Shown here: positions 16,220 to 23,903 of the stretch, in pieces
Layout of the letters: each line of letters begins with the position of its first letter
How positions within the stretch are numbered: the first letter of the stretch is position 1
NCBI GenBank assembly: GCA_964574985.1
Contig: CAZNPH010000031.1
Coordinates: forward strand, 1 to 23,903
Source of the DNA: CAZNPH01 sp964574985
GTDB lineage: Bacteria > Bacteroidota > Bacteroidia > Bacteroidales > SM23-62
Length of the DNA: 23,903 bases
Reading direction: 5' to 3'
The notes under the pieces: generated by a model
What the model saw: the letters and a program-made list of their open reading frames with translations, nothing else
What the model was told of the DNA's origin: nothing
Databases searched by the model: none
Program-made: the position numbers and the translations under genes

Positions 16220-18255
16220 CCGGCATCCCCGGCCAGGACCCTGCAGTTCCATGGCGGGATCCTGTCCACCAGAAATTCCAGTCCGTCCCCGGTTTTGCGG
16301 ACTGAAACACGCCGTTCGCCTGTTGCATCCGTCATCCTGACCTTCCGGGCCGACGACCTGATTCTGACCGGCAGGTTGGTGATCTCATCCAGGGAATTGT
16401 TGAACAGCAGGAGCAGGAAACGGTCCCTGTCCGGGTTCATCCTGATCATGGGCAGGACCCGAACTGTGGCACCGATCTTTACCGGCATCCGGTTTCTGCT
16501 GATCCAGTCCATCACCTCCATGATCTGATTTCTTTTTCCTTCGCGGCCATGATCGTTCCACGGGAAATAGCTGGAAACCGCCACCCGTCCTCCCGCTTCG
16601 TTCTCACAGATGCTCAGGCAGCAGCCCCTGTCATCGCCGGCCATGGTGTGCAGTTTTGACAACTGCTGCACCCGGTCGTTCAGAGGGACCAGTGTAGTGC
16701 CGCTTCCCCATGCACCCGCCCTCCTTCCGTTACCGGACTCCGGTCCGTTCACCGGATGTCCGGTCAGCACCTCCACACCGGTATGTCTTTCCGGATTGTG
16801 ACGAACGCCGGTCAGTTCGCCCAGCCCTTTTTTCCACACCACATCCAGCGCTTCCCCATCCATATATACACCGGCCGACAACAGATCGCGGAGTTCTTTC
16901 CGGCTGAATCCCTCTGCGAATTTCCCTGAAAGCAGGGTGCCTGTGTTGTCAGACGGACTGAAAGTGAAGGGGACTCCCAGGGCGGCCAGTTCGTTGGGCT
17001 GGTGAACATTGTAATTTTCATGAAACCAGCCATCCGGACCCGTTTCCTGCTTCAGGAACAGATCGGGATGATCGGCCGGCCAGAATCCGTGCAGGGGGAG
17101 TCCCCCGGCGAGCTGACACACTTTTTCCCAGAGTGGCCTGTGGGAAGCGATGGCCCGGAACGTACGTTTTTTTTCTTCCCATTCCCCCGCATAGATTACA
17201 TTGTACGCGATCCCGTTGCATCCGGCCATCAAAGACAGGAGAGATTCGTTCAGTTCGGTCTGAACGGACTTATCCAGGGTGGTGTATGTCCAGTTTTCCA
17301 GCTCGTACTGGATATTGGTGGTGATGGCAGGATAATCCCTGACCTGCCTTCCCGCGTCCATGATCTTGTCAATGATTTGCTTGGGCTGCCCTTCGTGGTA
17401 ATACCCGTGACCGGGCCTGGCCCTGGTGGCCTGCATGGTGCGCATCCATGAAGGGAAATCGTAGGCATATGTGCTCAGGTCATAGCCGACGGTCATAAAA
17501 CCGGTTGCGATCCTGGGATTTACAAGGTCGATCGTTTTCCTGATGTCCAGGGCCAGCTCGTCCAGTGTATTGTTGGTGAACCGGATCCATTGCTCGCGCA
17601 GGGCTTGGTTTTTCGGGTTATTCAGCTTTTTTACCAATGTTTCGCGGCCACCGGTTTCCCCGAAGCGTTCCAGGCAGTGGTCACAGAAACAGGAATACCG
17701 GATCCCCGCTTTTCCGTAATTTCGGTAGTCATCGTCGATCCAGATGAAATCGGGATTTGTTTCCGCGTATATCCTGATCTTTTCAAGAAAATATTCCCGG
17801 AAATTCCGGTCGTCAGGACAGGGGCAGAATTCTGCTTTTTCCCCGTCATGTCCGGTCATCCGGCGGTACGGAAAAGTATAGCCTCCGTCGAAATTGCGCA
17901 CGCCAAGATCATCATAGATGTTGATGCCCACCGCCGGTATTCCGGCCCGGTGAAAATCCGAGATCCGCTCCCGCAGGATAAGTGCCTTCTCCCTGACCCG
18001 GTCAGGGGGCAACAGGGTCCGGTGGTTCAGGGACTCGTCAAACATGGCGATCTCGTTGACGGCCTCCTTGAACTGCAGCAGTCCGTTTTCGATTTCCTTA
18101 AATGGCTTTTCCCAGAGTCCGGGATGCAGGCGCCATGCCAGGGTGAGCTTTGTCCCTTCAGCAGCTCCGGGTTTGTTCAAAGCCCCCCTGCATTGATAAA
18201 GCCATGCCCCGGCAGACAAAAGTCCGAGCATTTTCAGATGTTCTCTTCGGTTCAT
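16216..18255 (-). CDS. Secreted GH42-like TIM-barrel protein, downstream paralogue
   Basis: A 679-residue putative glycoside hydrolase, last gene of the operon, 28 bp after its paralogue. The N-terminus MNRREHLKMLGLLSAGAWLY followed by Cys22 is Tat-like with a possible lipobox, so export as a folded lipoprotein is plausible. The TIM-barrel part at about 35-380 has CPCP (144-147), FIWIDDDY (170-177), CFCDHC (189-194) and YELENW (317-322). The Cys pattern C-x-C-x-x-C plus an upstream Cys matches the zinc cluster of GH42 beta-galactosidases. Acidic candidates are D174-D176 and E318 or E320. A Rossmann-like region at about 385-560 (NELAALGVPFTF) resembles the GH42 trimerisation domain, and a beta-sandwich closes the protein. 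Start at 18255 was preferred over 18321 because of the signal and paralogue alignment. Substrate unknown. Confidence 0.7.
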   Translation of the reverse strand: MNRREHLKMLGLLSAGAWLYQCRGALNKPGAAEGTKLTLAWRLHPGLWEKPFKEIENGLLQFKEAVNEIAMFDESLNHRTLLPPDRVREKALILRERISDFHRAGIPAVGINIYDDLGVRNFDGGYTFPYRRMTGHDGEKAEFCPCPDDRNFREYFLEKIRIYAETNPDFIWIDDDYRNYGKAGIRYSCFCDHCLERFGETGGRETLVKKLNNPKNQALREQWIRFTNNTLDELALDIRKTIDLVNPRIATGFMTVGYDLSTYAYDFPSWMRTMQATRARPGHGYYHEGQPKQIIDKIMDAGRQVRDYPAITTNIQYELENWTYTTLDKSVQTELNESLLSLMAGCNGIAYNVIYAGEWEEKKRTFRAIASHRPLWEKVCQLAGGLPLHGFWPADHPDLFLKQETGPDGWFHENYNVHQPNELAALGVPFTFSPSDNTGTLLSGKFAEGFSRKELRDLLSAGVYMDGEALDVVWKKGLGELTGVRHNPERHTGVEVLTGHPVNGPESGNGRRAGAWGSGTTLVPLNDRVQQLSKLHTMAGDDRGCCLSICENEAGGRVAVSSYFPWNDHGREGKRNQIMEVMDWISRNRMPVKIGATVRVLPMIRMNPDRDRFLLLLFNNSLDEITNLPVRIRSSARKVRMTDATGERRVSVRKTGDGLEFLVDRIPPWNCRVLAGDAG

Positions 18256-18283
18256 GAGTGGTTGTTTTTTGACTTGATGCCAG

Positions 18284-20356
18284 TCAGTCACCCGCGATGA
18301 ACAATATGCCCCAGGGTGCAATATGTTCCACTGTGAAAGTTATGCCGTTTTCCGTTGGCCGGAAAGGGAGCTTTCGTTCGCGGCCGGGAAGGACCTGCCG
18401 GATCCTTCTGCACGCGGTCCGCACGGTTACCGGCAGTTCCCGGATGTCATCAAATGAATTGTTGAACAGGGAAAGGATGAAGCCGGTTTTTTCCGGATTC
18501 ATCCGGATCATGGGCATGAGCCGGCAGGGCCGGTCTGTCCTGACCGGCATCCTGCGGTTGCTGAGATGGTCCATGAGCCGGGTGAGCTGGCGGACCTTGG
18601 CCAGCATGCCCACATGGCCCCAGGGATGGTAGGATGAAACGGCCACACGCCCTCCCAGCCGGTTCTCCAGCAGGGACAGGCAGCATCCTTTCCGCCGGCC
18701 GGAAGACATGTGGTGAAGGTGGCTGATCTCCCGGACCTGTTCGTTTTCAGGGATAAGAAAATCTCCCCGGGACCATCCGGTGGCCCTGCGCATGGTGCCT
18801 TCCAGTCCTTCATTGAGGGCATCTCCGGCAAACCGCTCAAAGGCAATGATGCTTTCTCCCGCTGCCCTGACCCCGGCCAGGTGTCCCAGCCCCCTTTCAT
18901 GGAGAACGGACAAAGCGGCGGTGTCCATGTACACGGGTCCGGACAGGAATTCTTCCAGTGTCCGGTTGTCAAAGGATGCGGTGATCCGCCCCGGAAGCAA
19001 TATCCCGCAGGATTGTTCCCTGTCAGGGGTAAAAGGGATGCCCGTTTCCGCAAGTTCGTTGGGTCTCTGTATATTAAATTCATTGCCTTCCCGGAACCAT
19101 CCTTCCGGGCCGGGTGTGATGTTTTCCATCAGCTGCGGATTATCCGCCGGCCAGAAACCCTGCAGGGATGTTCCCCCCGACCATCTGTTTATATTTTCCA
19201 TCAACATGCGATGGGCGGTCAGATTTTTCAGTACCGGCTCATATTCTTCCAGGTTCGCGTTTTCCCGTTCATAGAAAATATTGAAGGCAATTCCGTTGCA
19301 TCCGGCCATCAGGGAAAGCATGGATTCCGCCAGCAGGGTGGACCGGGATTTGTTCAGGGTGATGTACGGCCAGTTTTCCAGCTCGTATTCGATCTTTTTG
19401 ACCTGTCCGGGATAGTCCCGTACCTGGCGGGCCACATCCATGATCTTTCCGGTGACCAGCCGCGGCCGGCGGTCATGGTAATATCCGTGTCCGGGTCTGC
19501 CCATGCTGGCACCGAATGCCTTCATCCAGCGTCCGAAGTCATTGCGGGCATACGTGCTCCTGCTGTACCCGATGGTCATCAGTCCGGTTGCGATGGACGG
19601 ATCTACTTCTGCAACCGTTTGTTTCAGTTCCGCGGCAAGGCTTTCAAGTGTCCGGCTGCAGAATTCCGTCCATGCCTTCCTGAGCGGTTCACCGTCCGTC
19701 CCGTTCAACCGGTCCACCAAATCCTGACGCCCATTTTCCCAGCCGAATTTTTCCAGGCATACGGGACAGAAACAGGGATAGGTCACCCCGTGGGACACCA
19801 TCCTGAAATCGTCATCCATCCATATGAAGTCCGGTCCCGCCGAAGCCATCAGTGCATATCTTTGTTTCAGGTAATCCCTGAAAGCGGGGTCGTTGGGGCA
19901 GGGGCAGAGCGATTCCCGGCCGTCATGTCCGGTCATGGGCCGGTAAGGCATTTCCCAGATACCCGGCCGGTTCCCGTGCCCCAGGTTGTTCAGCACATTG
20001 ATGCCCACCGAAGAAATGCCCAGCTCCCTGAAATCACGGATCCTCCTCGACAGGAGTCCGGTCATTTTCTCCACGTAATCCAGCGGTGCGCAGGGTGCGG
20101 AGGGCAGGGTCTCGTCAAACAGGGCCAGCTCATCAACGGCGCCCGGGTATTTTTTCAGGAATTTGGCCGTGGCGTTGAAATTTTCACTGGTTTCAAACAA
20201 TCCCGGATGCAGCCGGTAAGCCAGGATGAGCTTTTCGCAGGCAGAGGATTCCCCCGGGGATTTCCCCAACGGTTCTTTCAGGCGTCCCCCGCAGCGGCCG
20301 AGAAAGGCTCCCGCCGAAGCCAGGGTAAGTATCCGTATGTGTTCCCTGCGGTTCAT
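18284..20356 (-). CDS. Secreted GH42-like TIM-barrel protein, upstream paralogue
   Basis: A 690-residue paralogue of the next gene downstream, colinear over its whole length. The N-terminus MNRREHIRILTLASAGAFLG with Cys22 is Tat-like with a possible lipobox. Shared landmarks are YRPMTGHDGRE, CPCP (151-154), FIWMDDDF (177-184), CFCPVC (195-200, zinc-site pattern), RPGHGYYHDRRP and YELENWPYITLNKS (324-337), then NELAETGIPFT and a C-terminal beta-domain with MPMIRMNPEKTGFILSLFNN. Retention of all acidic and Cys landmarks in both copies suggests both are active, perhaps with different specificities. Its ATG overlaps the GH36 stop codon as TAATG, so translation is coupled to GH36. Assignment to a GH42-like clan rests on the Zn-cluster pattern and domain order, so the exact CAZy family is uncertain. 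Confidence 0.7.
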   Translation of the reverse strand: MNRREHIRILTLASAGAFLGRCGGRLKEPLGKSPGESSACEKLILAYRLHPGLFETSENFNATAKFLKKYPGAVDELALFDETLPSAPCAPLDYVEKMTGLLSRRIRDFRELGISSVGINVLNNLGHGNRPGIWEMPYRPMTGHDGRESLCPCPNDPAFRDYLKQRYALMASAGPDFIWMDDDFRMVSHGVTYPCFCPVCLEKFGWENGRQDLVDRLNGTDGEPLRKAWTEFCSRTLESLAAELKQTVAEVDPSIATGLMTIGYSRSTYARNDFGRWMKAFGASMGRPGHGYYHDRRPRLVTGKIMDVARQVRDYPGQVKKIEYELENWPYITLNKSRSTLLAESMLSLMAGCNGIAFNIFYERENANLEEYEPVLKNLTAHRMLMENINRWSGGTSLQGFWPADNPQLMENITPGPEGWFREGNEFNIQRPNELAETGIPFTPDREQSCGILLPGRITASFDNRTLEEFLSGPVYMDTAALSVLHERGLGHLAGVRAAGESIIAFERFAGDALNEGLEGTMRRATGWSRGDFLIPENEQVREISHLHHMSSGRRKGCCLSLLENRLGGRVAVSSYHPWGHVGMLAKVRQLTRLMDHLSNRRMPVRTDRPCRLMPMIRMNPEKTGFILSLFNNSFDDIRELPVTVRTACRRIRQVLPGRERKLPFRPTENGITFTVEHIAPWGILFIAGD

Positions 20357-22530
20357 TATTCTTTGATCAGGCCGATTTCATAGAGCAGTCCCTCATACAT
20401 TTTCTCCGCTTTGACCTCAAAACCCTTTTTCATCAGTTCCGCACCGGAGGCCCTGAGAACCCAGGTGCCTTCCGGTGCTTTTCTTACCGCGTACATTGCA
20501 TCCCGCAGGAGCTCTTTGACGAACACCCTGCGCGTATCTTCAAGGGCACCCTGGCGGAAAACCCCGATGATGCCGCCCTGCCGGGTTTTGAAGTTGATGC
20601 GCATCCATCCGTCCCAGGCCCCTTCCCGGGGTTCCCCGAATCCTGGAAGGTCCTGCCGGTAGGACATGTAATCGTAGGTGTCCTGCATCTCCTGCATCCA
20701 GTCCGACCACCTTCTGATCAACACCTGTTTTTCCGGATCCACTGCCCTGGGATCCCCCAGCACAATGGGCAGGGTGCCGATCAGGGATTTCAGGCTGAAC
20801 AGGAATTCCGGGTCGTCCATCATCTGGTTCCCGATGACCAGTGAGCTTGCCGGGACCGCGGGAGTGCGCCACCAGGCCATATGCCGGACACGCAGGGCGC
20901 CCGTGGGGGAGGGTGTCTCGAAATTGGCCAGCCAGTTCCCTTCGGCATGCCTGGCGATGGCATAATCCATCAACTGGAGTCTGCCGGCCGTTTCGAATGT
21001 ACAGTCGATGAACAGCTCCGGTGCCTCCCGGTGGAGTTCATCAAAAAGTTCGAGCAGGCGTTCGTAAATAACGATAAAGGATTCCTCATGGTCCTTATGG
21101 TACGGATGATCTTTGGCGTAGCATCCGGAGATTGCCGGATCGTTCACATATGCACTGGTGACCACGGAAAAGTCCAGCTTGGTGTAGGCCAGTCCGTTCC
21201 TCTCCACCAGGGACAGTATCCTGTCCCGGATGTATTCTTTCCATCCGGTTCCGTAACAGCTTGAATAGAAATTTGAATTTTCCGCAACGAAATGCAGGTT
21301 GCCGGGTTCCTGGTCCGGATTTTTCACGAACCATTCGGGATGCTTCTGAAAAACTTCCGCATCCTCCGTGGCCGCCCCGATGCTGATCCACAGTCCGGGT
21401 TTCATCCCCAGGGACCGGATGTAATCGAATGTCGGTTTGAGTCCGCCTGCAAACTTCTCCCCGTCCACCTGCCAGTCCCCGTAGTTGTTGCCCCATGCTT
21501 CCTTCGAAGTGGATCCCCCTTTGTTCACCTGCCATCCGTCATCGATGATGAATTCCTTGATTCCGCAGCGGGCGGCGGCACGGGCCAGGTCCCTGACCAG
21601 GGAATCGCTGACGAAGGTGCGGAAAGGATTCCATGTATTGTATACGAAGGTGGGCTTTTTGCCGATCTCCACGATCCTCGGTTTCATATGCAGGGTCACA
21701 AACCGGTTCACGTCCCCGTTGATCACATCATATCCGTTCCTGGTCCCTGCATAGGGGCAGATGAATGTTTTGGGGGCGGTCCAGGATTCCCCGGGCTCCA
21801 GCCATTTCCTGAAAGGGTAATCCTGCCCCACGTGGGTGAGTCCGGTCTCCGCGTTCATATCCCCGGTATGATACGCGGTTCTTTTGAGGATGCCCGGCGC
21901 CTCATTTCCCAGGGCCAGTCCGCGCATCTCACGGAACTGGTGCAGCACCACCACCGGGTCATCCCAGTTCCCGGTGTATGTACCCAGATGCTTCATCCGC
22001 CCGTAGTTGTGGAGAACCTGGGTATGGGTCGGATTCAGACCGGTCTGCAGGTCTTCGGTGTTCAGTGACTCAATTCTGACTTCTTCGTTCCCTGTATTGG
22101 TGAAACAGATCCACTTTCGGATAACCGGAAGGCGGGGATACATCACGTAATTGATCTCAATCCGGATGCCATCATGATCTCCTTTCCCCTGCAAAACCAT
22201 TGTAGCCCCTTTGGCCGGTTCCGGGATTACGGCCGGCCGGCATGAAACCACGGTCCATCCGGAATACCCGTCCACCGTTTTTCCGTTCAGCAGAAAGGAA
22301 AAATCCCTGCTTCTCCGGAGCTGGTTTTTGCCGTTCTCCTGCAATGCAAGATAATTGCAAAAGATGCTGTCATGGCTGAGGGTGAGCACCCGTTTTACGG
22401 ATCCGTTGTCCAGGGTCAGTTTCCCATTTCCCCATGTAAAATAGTTCCCCGGGGGATCAGTCTGTGTTGTTGCAGGCCTGCCGGCCAGTGTGAAAAACAG
22501 CAGCCATAACGCAGTGAATAATGTTCTCAT
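20356..22530 (-). CDS. Secreted GH36-type alpha-galactosidase
   Basis: Predicted to cleave alpha-galactosides in the periplasm or outside. A signal peptide (MRTLFTALWLLFFTLAGRPA) leads 724 residues. An N-terminal beta-supersandwich at about 28-285 (PVIRKWICFTNTGNEEVRIE) is followed by a TIM barrel at about 290-600 with YNTWNPF (297-303), FIIDDGWQ (327-334) and YTKLDFS (449-455). D453 in the KxD motif is the expected nucleophile. The acid/base Asp that usually lies in a TSD segment after FENC..GR is not clear: here the region reads CTFETAGRLQLMDYAIARH. The C-terminal part is a beta-domain. The ATG at 22530 gives a clean signal peptide; the 89 codons upstream in frame lie inside the oxidoreductase gene. 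The gap to that gene is 7 bp. Homologues include raffinose-synthase-like members, so another alpha-galactosyl activity is possible. Confidence 0.85.
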   Translation of the reverse strand: MRTLFTALWLLFFTLAGRPATTQTDPPGNYFTWGNGKLTLDNGSVKRVLTLSHDSIFCNYLALQENGKNQLRRSRDFSFLLNGKTVDGYSGWTVVSCRPAVIPEPAKGATMVLQGKGDHDGIRIEINYVMYPRLPVIRKWICFTNTGNEEVRIESLNTEDLQTGLNPTHTQVLHNYGRMKHLGTYTGNWDDPVVVLHQFREMRGLALGNEAPGILKRTAYHTGDMNAETGLTHVGQDYPFRKWLEPGESWTAPKTFICPYAGTRNGYDVINGDVNRFVTLHMKPRIVEIGKKPTFVYNTWNPFRTFVSDSLVRDLARAAARCGIKEFIIDDGWQVNKGGSTSKEAWGNNYGDWQVDGEKFAGGLKPTFDYIRSLGMKPGLWISIGAATEDAEVFQKHPEWFVKNPDQEPGNLHFVAENSNFYSSCYGTGWKEYIRDRILSLVERNGLAYTKLDFSVVTSAYVNDPAISGCYAKDHPYHKDHEESFIVIYERLLELFDELHREAPELFIDCTFETAGRLQLMDYAIARHAEGNWLANFETPSPTGALRVRHMAWWRTPAVPASSLVIGNQMMDDPEFLFSLKSLIGTLPIVLGDPRAVDPEKQVLIRRWSDWMQEMQDTYDYMSYRQDLPGFGEPREGAWDGWMRINFKTRQGGIIGVFRQGALEDTRRVFVKELLRDAMYAVRKAPEGTWVLRASGAELMKKGFEVKAEKMYEGLLYEIGLIKE

Positions 22531-22537
22531 GGAAATG

Positions 22538-23335
22538 TTATCTTGAAGATGAAGGATGTCCCAGGGGGAGTATGACCAGGGGCTCTTCGTCCGGGGGAAG
22601 CTGCAGCACATCGCTGACCGCTTCGTCTTCGAAAGCGCCCACCATGCAGGTGCCCAGGCCCAGGGCTTCCGCCTGGAGATATACATTTTCCGCCGAAAAA
22701 CCCACTTCCATGGGGACATAGCGTTTCCTGCCCCGTTCCCCGTATTTGGTGGTGGTGCGGCGAAATACGGCGGTATAAACCAGGCCTGCCGGGGCATCCC
22801 CGATCATCTCCTGGCTGAGTGCGGCAGCGGACAGTGCCTGCCGCATGTCATTTTTCACCACCCTTTTGATCTTGTGGCCGGTGGGGATGTACTTGTATAC
22901 CCCGGGTGTCAGTTCTTCAACATTCCCGGCGACCAGGTAGACCTCCAGGGGGTAAAGGGCGCCTGCCGAAGGGGCCGTTTTGAATCCGCCCCGCAGAAAA
23001 GCCGGGTCATCCTGTGGTTGGGTGATCCCGTAGGCAGCCCAAAGGATCTGGGAAACTTCCCGGAGGGTCAGGGCCTGTTCCGTGAAGGTGCGTCTCGACC
23101 GTCTTTCTCTCATGGCCTGTTCCACCGGGACATTGCTCTCATACCGGGGCTGTGGCAATTGAATCTCGTTGTTTTCCATACCGCTTCCTTTTAGATGGTT
23201 TTTGTCGGGCATTGCGTTTGTCCGTTCCAACGGTCCTTTGTTGAATTGAACTTCCGGGTTAAAACCGGGCGCCAGCATAACTGCACCGGCCAGCAAAAAA
23301 GCCGTTGTGATTACAATCAGGGATGCTTTGATCAT
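22538..23335 (-). CDS. SagB/ThcOx-family nitroreductase-fold oxidoreductase with N-terminal export signal
   Basis: A 265-residue FMN-dependent nitroreductase-fold protein. A hydrophobic segment at 4-22 gives a signal peptide or membrane anchor, followed by a linker to about 70. The enzyme domain has RRSRRTF (78-84, FMN phosphate contact), ILWAAYGIT (97-105), APSAGALYPLEVYLV (121-135, typical of SagB/ThcOx), GVYKY, ALGLGTCMVGAF (224-235) and a terminal ILPLGHP. SagB-type enzymes oxidise azolines in peptide maturation, but many standalone homologues are of unknown function and no cyclodehydratase or precursor peptide lies here. It is first in an operon with GH36 and the two GH42-like genes, with 7-bp spacing. 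Its place before exported hydrolases, and its own export signal, are unusual for the family. Confidence 0.8.
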   Translation of the reverse strand: MIKASLIVITTAFLLAGAVMLAPGFNPEVQFNKGPLERTNAMPDKNHLKGSGMENNEIQLPQPRYESNVPVEQAMRERRSRRTFTEQALTLREVSQILWAAYGITQPQDDPAFLRGGFKTAPSAGALYPLEVYLVAGNVEELTPGVYKYIPTGHKIKRVVKNDMRQALSAAALSQEMIGDAPAGLVYTAVFRRTTTKYGERGRKRYVPMEVGFSAENVYLQAEALGLGTCMVGAFEDEAVSDVLQLPPDEEPLVILPLGHPSSSR

Positions 23336-23360
23336 TTTTGAGGATTTTCGTGTTTAAAAA

Positions 23361-23368
23361 CAAATGTA
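23361..23368 (-). promoter_or_regulatory. Candidate -7 box upstream of the SagB-GH36-GH42-like operon
   Basis: TACATTTG on the minus strand matches TAnnTTTG perfectly, about 25 bp before the ATG at 23335. No TTTG is found 19-21 bp further upstream, although ATTG occurs at about 12 bp. It may need an activator. The sequence beyond 23380 belongs to a gene remnant. Confidence 0.35.
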
Positions 23369-23379
23369 AGAAAAATCGG

Positions 23380-23535
23380 TCAATGTTGTTCCGCATGCTG
23401 CCCGGCCAGGATCAGTGCTCCGGTGGCCACCACATCCTCCCCGGGTTTTGCAAGGCGCATGTGCCCGGATTCGGACTCGCCCGATGAACTGCGAGGCTGG
23501 TACGGGTAAACTCGCCCCGGATCAAAGGGATCGAT
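23380..23535 (-). pseudogene. C-terminal fragment of an unrecognised protein
   Basis: One minus-strand frame reads KIELIDPFDPGRVYPYQP through MRLAKPGEDVVATGALILAG to a TGA at 23382-23380. It looks like a real C-terminus, with alternating hydrophobic and small residues, but I cannot name the family. The end resembles sugar-kinase-like C-termini only vaguely. In a second minus-strand frame further up (about 23640-23540) a protein-like stretch with GESPATFEQAILIGGTGN appears, which could be the preceding part after a frameshift. However, it is antisense to a better candidate on the plus strand. The upstream part of the gene is not in the window in any intact form. Confidence 0.3.
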
Positions 23536-23603
23536 CAGTTCGATTTTGCCGGGGTGTTTCCAGTTCCACCTATCAGGATGGCCTGTTCGAAGGTTGCCGG
23601 TGA

Positions 23604-23822
23604 TTCGCCGGTGAGATCGGGTACATGCCCTGTGAGGGTCACGGCGCCCTTCCGGATGTGCTGAAAGAGAAGATTGAAAAAAACGTGAGAAAGGAAACAT
23701 GGGTGGGGGGTCCGGCCGAATTCAAATGGTACGGGAGTGATGATATGTACGGTGCTTTCGGGACCATCCTGAATAAATCGGACAGGGTCATGAAAAGCTT
23801 CTTGGAGGATTTTCTTATTTAA
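23604..23822 (+). pseudogene. C-terminal fragment of an unrecognised protein, plus strand
   Basis: Open from a TGA at 23601-23603, the frame reads FAGEIGYMPCEGHGALPDVL, continues through WVGGPAEFKWYGSDDMYGAF and ends with KSFLEDFLI at a TAA (23820-23822). Composition (Lys/Glu-rich amphipathic helices, Gly-Pro and aromatic motifs) looks like a true protein. A translatable ORF could start at the ATG at 23625, giving 65 residues, but there is no ribosome binding site and the conserved-looking part begins before it. I do not recognise the family. It is most likely a truncated 3' end abutting the minus-strand fragment. It could also be a small intact gene. Confidence 0.35.
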
Positions 23823-23903
23823 TTTCCCAGGCTTTTTGTGTAACTTCGCATAAACCTAACCTGGACAAGCCAGAACCAAAAAGGAATAAAGTTATAACTT
23901 GCC
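23823..23903 (+). other. Non-coding right edge with a weak promoter-like motif
   Basis: These 81 bases have no gene. TAACTTCG at 23841-23848 is one mismatch from TAnnTTTG and may be the -7 element of a plus-strand gene beyond the window, but no TTTG lies at the right distance upstream. Confidence 0.2.

Noticed and set aside
18710..20383. 557-residue open frame on the plus strand opposite the upstream GH42-like gene
   Set aside because: It is a shadow frame. The minus-strand gene has a full-length paralogue and conserved Cys and acidic motifs, while the plus frame has none.
22531..22797. 89-residue N-terminal extension of the GH36 gene
   Set aside because: It lies within the coding end of the SagB-like gene and is Trp/Pro/Arg-rich, as expected of a shadow frame. 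A clean signal peptide starts at 22530.
22538..23335. RiPP (azoline peptide) biosynthesis locus around the SagB-like gene
   Set aside because: No cyclodehydratase, precursor peptide, protease or transporter is visible, and the neighbours are glycoside hydrolases.

Overview
The window looks like chromosomal DNA of a member of the Bacteroidota, probably a carbohydrate-degrading anaerobe. The basis is: -7 boxes close to TAnnTTTG upstream of several genes (one with a -33 TTTG at 21 bp), few strong Shine-Dalgarno sequences, two GH78-type alpha-L-rhamnosidases, a GH36-type alpha-galactosidase, two secreted GH42-like TIM-barrel proteins, a secreted beta-propeller protein and a single-cluster ferredoxin. 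No SusC/SusD pair, tRNA, rRNA, CRISPR array, transposase or phage gene is visible.

Layout. (1) 34-2618, minus strand: a multi-GAF/PAS sensor that stops before any kinase core, preceded by the last ~25 codons of a response-regulator receiver domain abutting the end of the next gene. (2) 2608-11447, minus strand: GH78 enzyme, 1099-residue secreted propeller protein, second GH78 enzyme of a different clade. A pair of hairpins (8453-8496) separates the last two, and a promoter with a 13-bp palindrome lies before 11447. (3) 11643-12401, plus strand: C-terminal part of a sulfatase without its catalytic N-terminus, followed by a DUF6544-like membrane protein (12437-13603). (4) 13622-13896, minus strand: ferredoxin with its own promoter. 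(5) 13927-14666, minus strand: wreckage of one, perhaps two, P1B-type metal ATPases. (6) 14731-16219, plus strand: overlapping P-loop kinase and aminoglycoside-phosphotransferase-like genes, often found fused elsewhere. (7) 16216-23335, minus strand: a tight operon, transcribed as SagB-like oxidoreductase, GH36 enzyme, GH42-like protein, GH42-like paralogue. (8) 23380-23822: two unrecognised gene fragments.

How the parts fit. Regions 2 and 7 together look like machinery for trimming a plant or algal polysaccharide or glycoside carrying rhamnose and galactose. Every enzyme has an export signal, two or three of them Tat-like. The beheaded sulfatase hints at a formerly sulfated substrate. The second theme is decay: at least five places show genes cut at an end, internally deleted or frameshifted, alternating with intact genes. 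This could be real genome erosion or mis-joins in an assembled contig; the sequence alone cannot decide. The most unusual intact pieces are the tandem GH42-like proteins coupled to GH36 and a SagB-type oxidoreductase, and the propeller protein with a degenerate methyltransferase-like N-domain.
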